A DNA stretch of 16,804 nt from assembly GCA_036556325.1 (NCBI GenBank), contig DATBJR010000061.1, positions 1 to 16,804 of the forward strand, given 5' to 3'. Made by a program: the position numbers and the translations under genes. Under the pieces are notes generated by a model, which was not told where the DNA came from, did no database searches, and saw only the letters and a program-made list of their open reading frames with translations. Below are positions 15,213-16,804 of the stretch, piece by piece (position 1 is the first letter of the stretch; each line of letters opens with the position of its first letter). The stretch comes from DASSCW01 sp036556325. GTDB taxonomy: Bacteria; Chloroflexota; Limnocylindria; QHBO01.

Positions 15213-16168
15213 GCCCCGCGACCGCGTCAGGCGATCGGCGGACCCGGCTCGAGCGGCTGGATGTGCTGGCGGCCGAGCGAGGGATCGCACTGACCCACGA
15301 CGCCGCGATGGCGCCGCTCACCACCCTGCGCGTCGGTGGGCCTGCCGACCGCCTGGCAGAGCCGCGGGACGCCGACGCGCTGCTCGCCGCGCTGCGGCTC
15401 GCCCGCGACGCGGATGTGCCGTGGTTCGTGCTGGGCAACGGCAGCGACCTGGTGGTGGCCGATGCCGGCATGCGCGGCCTCGTGATTCGGAACCGCGCCA
15501 AGGCAATCGCCGTGGACGGTCGCCGCCTGACCGCCGACTCGGGCACGCCAATGGCAATGCTCGTCAAGCGCTGCACCGGCGAGGGGCTGACGGGCCTCGA
15601 ATTCGGAATCAGCATCCCCGGCACCCTCGGCGGCGCGGTGTGGGCCAACGCCGGCGCGCATGGCGGGGAGATGCGTCAGGTGGTGGAGTGGGTGGATGCC
15701 TGGGATCCCGCCACCGGCGAGCGCGGCCGCCTGGCGAACGCCGAGTGCGACTTCGCCTATCGCGAGTCGCGCTTCAAGCATTCGCGCGAGGTCATCCTGG
15801 CTGCCTCCCTCCAGCTGGACGACGCTGACCCGGCGCGGATCGCCGCGACCGTCGCGGATCACCAGGCGCAGCGGGTCGCCAGCCAGCCGTTGGCCGACCA
15901 GAACGCGGGCAGTGTCTTCCGCAACCCGCCCGGCGACCATGCCGGGCGGCTGATCGATGCGGCCGGCCTGAAGGGCTTCCGCATCGGCTCCGCCCAGGTC
16001 AGCGAGCTGCACGCCAACTTCATCGTCACCGACCGCGGGGGCTCGGCCGCCGACGTGCGGGCGCTGGGCGATGCCGTTCGGGCGGCCGTCGAGGAGCGCT
16101 TCGACGTGCGCCTCGCCTACGAGATCGAGTTCGTCGGCGCCTGGCCGGCCGAGGGGGAGGGGGAATGA
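15209..16168 (+). CDS. murB: UDP-N-acetylenolpyruvoylglucosamine reductase MurB
   Basis: MurB is an FAD enzyme that reduces UDP-GlcNAc-enolpyruvate to UDP-MurNAc with NADPH, the second committed step of wall precursor synthesis. The 319-residue protein carries TLRVGGPADRL near residue 40, the FAD-binding LGNGSDLVVADAGMRG, FGISIPGTLGGAVWANAGAHGGE, YRESRFK, and NAGSVFRNP with the serine proton donor. GLKGFRIGSAQVSELHANF and the C-terminal YEIEFVG with the catalytic Glu follow. Size and motifs are normal. The start is GTG 15209, overlapping the murG stop (GTGA). Its stop overlaps the ddl ATG, and a G-rich run (about 16152-16163) near its end could serve as the ribosome-binding site for ddl. Confidence 0.95.
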   Translation: MSPATASGDRRTRLERLDVLAAERGIALTHDAAMAPLTTLRVGGPADRLAEPRDADALLAALRLARDADVPWFVLGNGSDLVVADAGMRGLVIRNRAKAIAVDGRRLTADSGTPMAMLVKRCTGEGLTGLEFGISIPGTLGGAVWANAGAHGGEMRQVVEWVDAWDPATGERGRLANAECDFAYRESRFKHSREVILAASLQLDDADPARIAATVADHQAQRVASQPLADQNAGSVFRNPPGDHAGRLIDAAGLKGFRIGSAQVSELHANFIVTDRGGSAADVRALGDAVRAAVEERFDVRLAYEIEFVGAWPAEGEGE

Positions 16169-16804
16169 CGAAGCGACTGCGGATCGGGATCGTGGCCGGC
16201 GGCCAGTCGGCGGAGCACGAGGTGAGCGTGGCGTCGGCCGAGGCGGTGCTGGCCGCCATCGACCGCGAGCGGTACGAGCCGTACCTCGTCTACATCGACC
16301 GCCAGGGGCATTGGCACCTGCCCGCGGGACCGGCGCCGCAGCTCGGCGGCGGCCTGGCCGGGCTGCTGGGCGTCGACACCCCGGCGGCGCACACCGCCCA
16401 CCTGGCCGAGGATGCGGCCGCGCTGCCGGCCACGGTCAGCGAGGACGCGCTGGCGCCCCGCAGCGCGCTGCGCTCGCTGGCCGAGGTCATCGACGTGGCC
16501 TTCCTGGTCGTGCACGGGCCCTACGGGGAGGACGGCACGCTGCAGGGCTTCCTGGAGCTGGCCGGTATCCCGTACACCGGGGCGGGCGTGCTGGCCAGCG
16601 CGCTGGCCATGGACAAGATCGTGTTCAAGGACCTCATGCGCGGCCATGGTTTGCCGGTCGTCGACTTCACCTGGTTCCGTCGATCCGACTGGGCCGATGC
16701 GCCCGATACGGTCCTGGCGAACTTGGTCGCCCGCATCGGCCCGCGCTCGGTGGTCAAGCCGGCCCGGCTGGGCAGCAGCCTGGGCATGACCCTGGTCCAT
16801 GAGC
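16165..16804 (+). CDS. ddl: D-alanine--D-alanine ligase Ddl, 3'-truncated
   Basis: Ddl is an ATP-grasp enzyme that makes the D-Ala-D-Ala dipeptide used by MurF. The frame runs from ATG 16165 to the window end with no stop, giving 213 of an expected 310-370 residues. The N-terminal GIVAGGQSAEHEVSVASA contains the catalytic Glu of the EHEVS motif. FLVVHGPYGEDGTLQGFLEL with the conserved GEDG, GIPYTGAGVLASALAMDK, and VVKPARLGSSLGM (ATP-binding lysine) follow in order. Residues 55-105 form a variable insert, as in longer Ddl forms. The C-terminal metal-binding motifs lie outside the window. The ATG overlaps the murB stop. Its place between murB and whatever follows fits a dcw cluster; ftsQ, ftsA or ftsZ could lie downstream but are not seen. 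Confidence 0.94.
   Translation, partial: MTKRLRIGIVAGGQSAEHEVSVASAEAVLAAIDRERYEPYLVYIDRQGHWHLPAGPAPQLGGGLAGLLGVDTPAAHTAHLAEDAAALPATVSEDALAPRSALRSLAEVIDVAFLVVHGPYGEDGTLQGFLELAGIPYTGAGVLASALAMDKIVFKDLMRGHGLPVVDFTWFRRSDWADAPDTVLANLVARIGPRSVVKPARLGSSLGMTLVHE

Overview
The window is GC-rich bacterial chromosomal DNA (my impression is well above 65% G+C). It is almost fully coding, nearly all on the + strand, and its genes are vertically inherited housekeeping genes. No gene carries a decisive taxonomic marker. Together, a compact high-GC genome, an E. coli-like SdhA/SdhB pair, a reduced type A RNase P RNA and a membrane protein with a CPFLGL-type Cys/His N-terminus suggest an uncultured Chloroflexota-like lineage (Limnocylindria/Ellin6529 type). 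That placement is inference from memory, with low to moderate confidence.

Region 1 (1-2552) holds the 3' end of sdhA, then sdhB, then an RNase H gene whose GTG start lies inside the end of sdhB. A strong hairpin follows. Region 2 (about 2590-3197) holds the RNase P RNA gene rnpB behind a recognisable -10 element, and a convergent small four-cysteine protein gene on the minus strand that stops a few bases from the RNA's 3' end. Region 3 (3369-4907) is a single-pass membrane protein with a cysteine-rich N-terminal domain and an outward-facing von Willebrand A domain.

Region 4 (about 5000-16804) is a division and cell-wall (dcw) cluster: mraZ, rsmH, a small unknown gene, ftsL-like, ftsI, murF, mraY, murD, ftsW, murG, murB, ddl (cut by the window end). 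It begins with a good sigma70-type promoter followed by four TGG-starting boxes at an exact 10-bp period, an excellent candidate MraZ operator. From ftsI onward most genes overlap by a few bases (ATGA/GTGA), so this looks like one translationally coupled operon. The products supply peptidoglycan precursors (MurB, MurD, MurF, Ddl), build lipid I and lipid II (MraY, MurG) and polymerise and cross-link them at the septum (FtsW, FtsI, FtsL).

I do not see a wholly new system. The points most worth a second look are the pared-down RNase P RNA (no P13, P14 or P18; added P19; GGC in place of GGU in L15), the MraZ box array, the absence of murE and murC from their usual slots, a 95-nt ftsW/murG overlap, an unassigned 69-residue gene between rsmH and ftsL, the Cys/vWA membrane protein beside the cluster, and altered motif residues in MurD and MurF.
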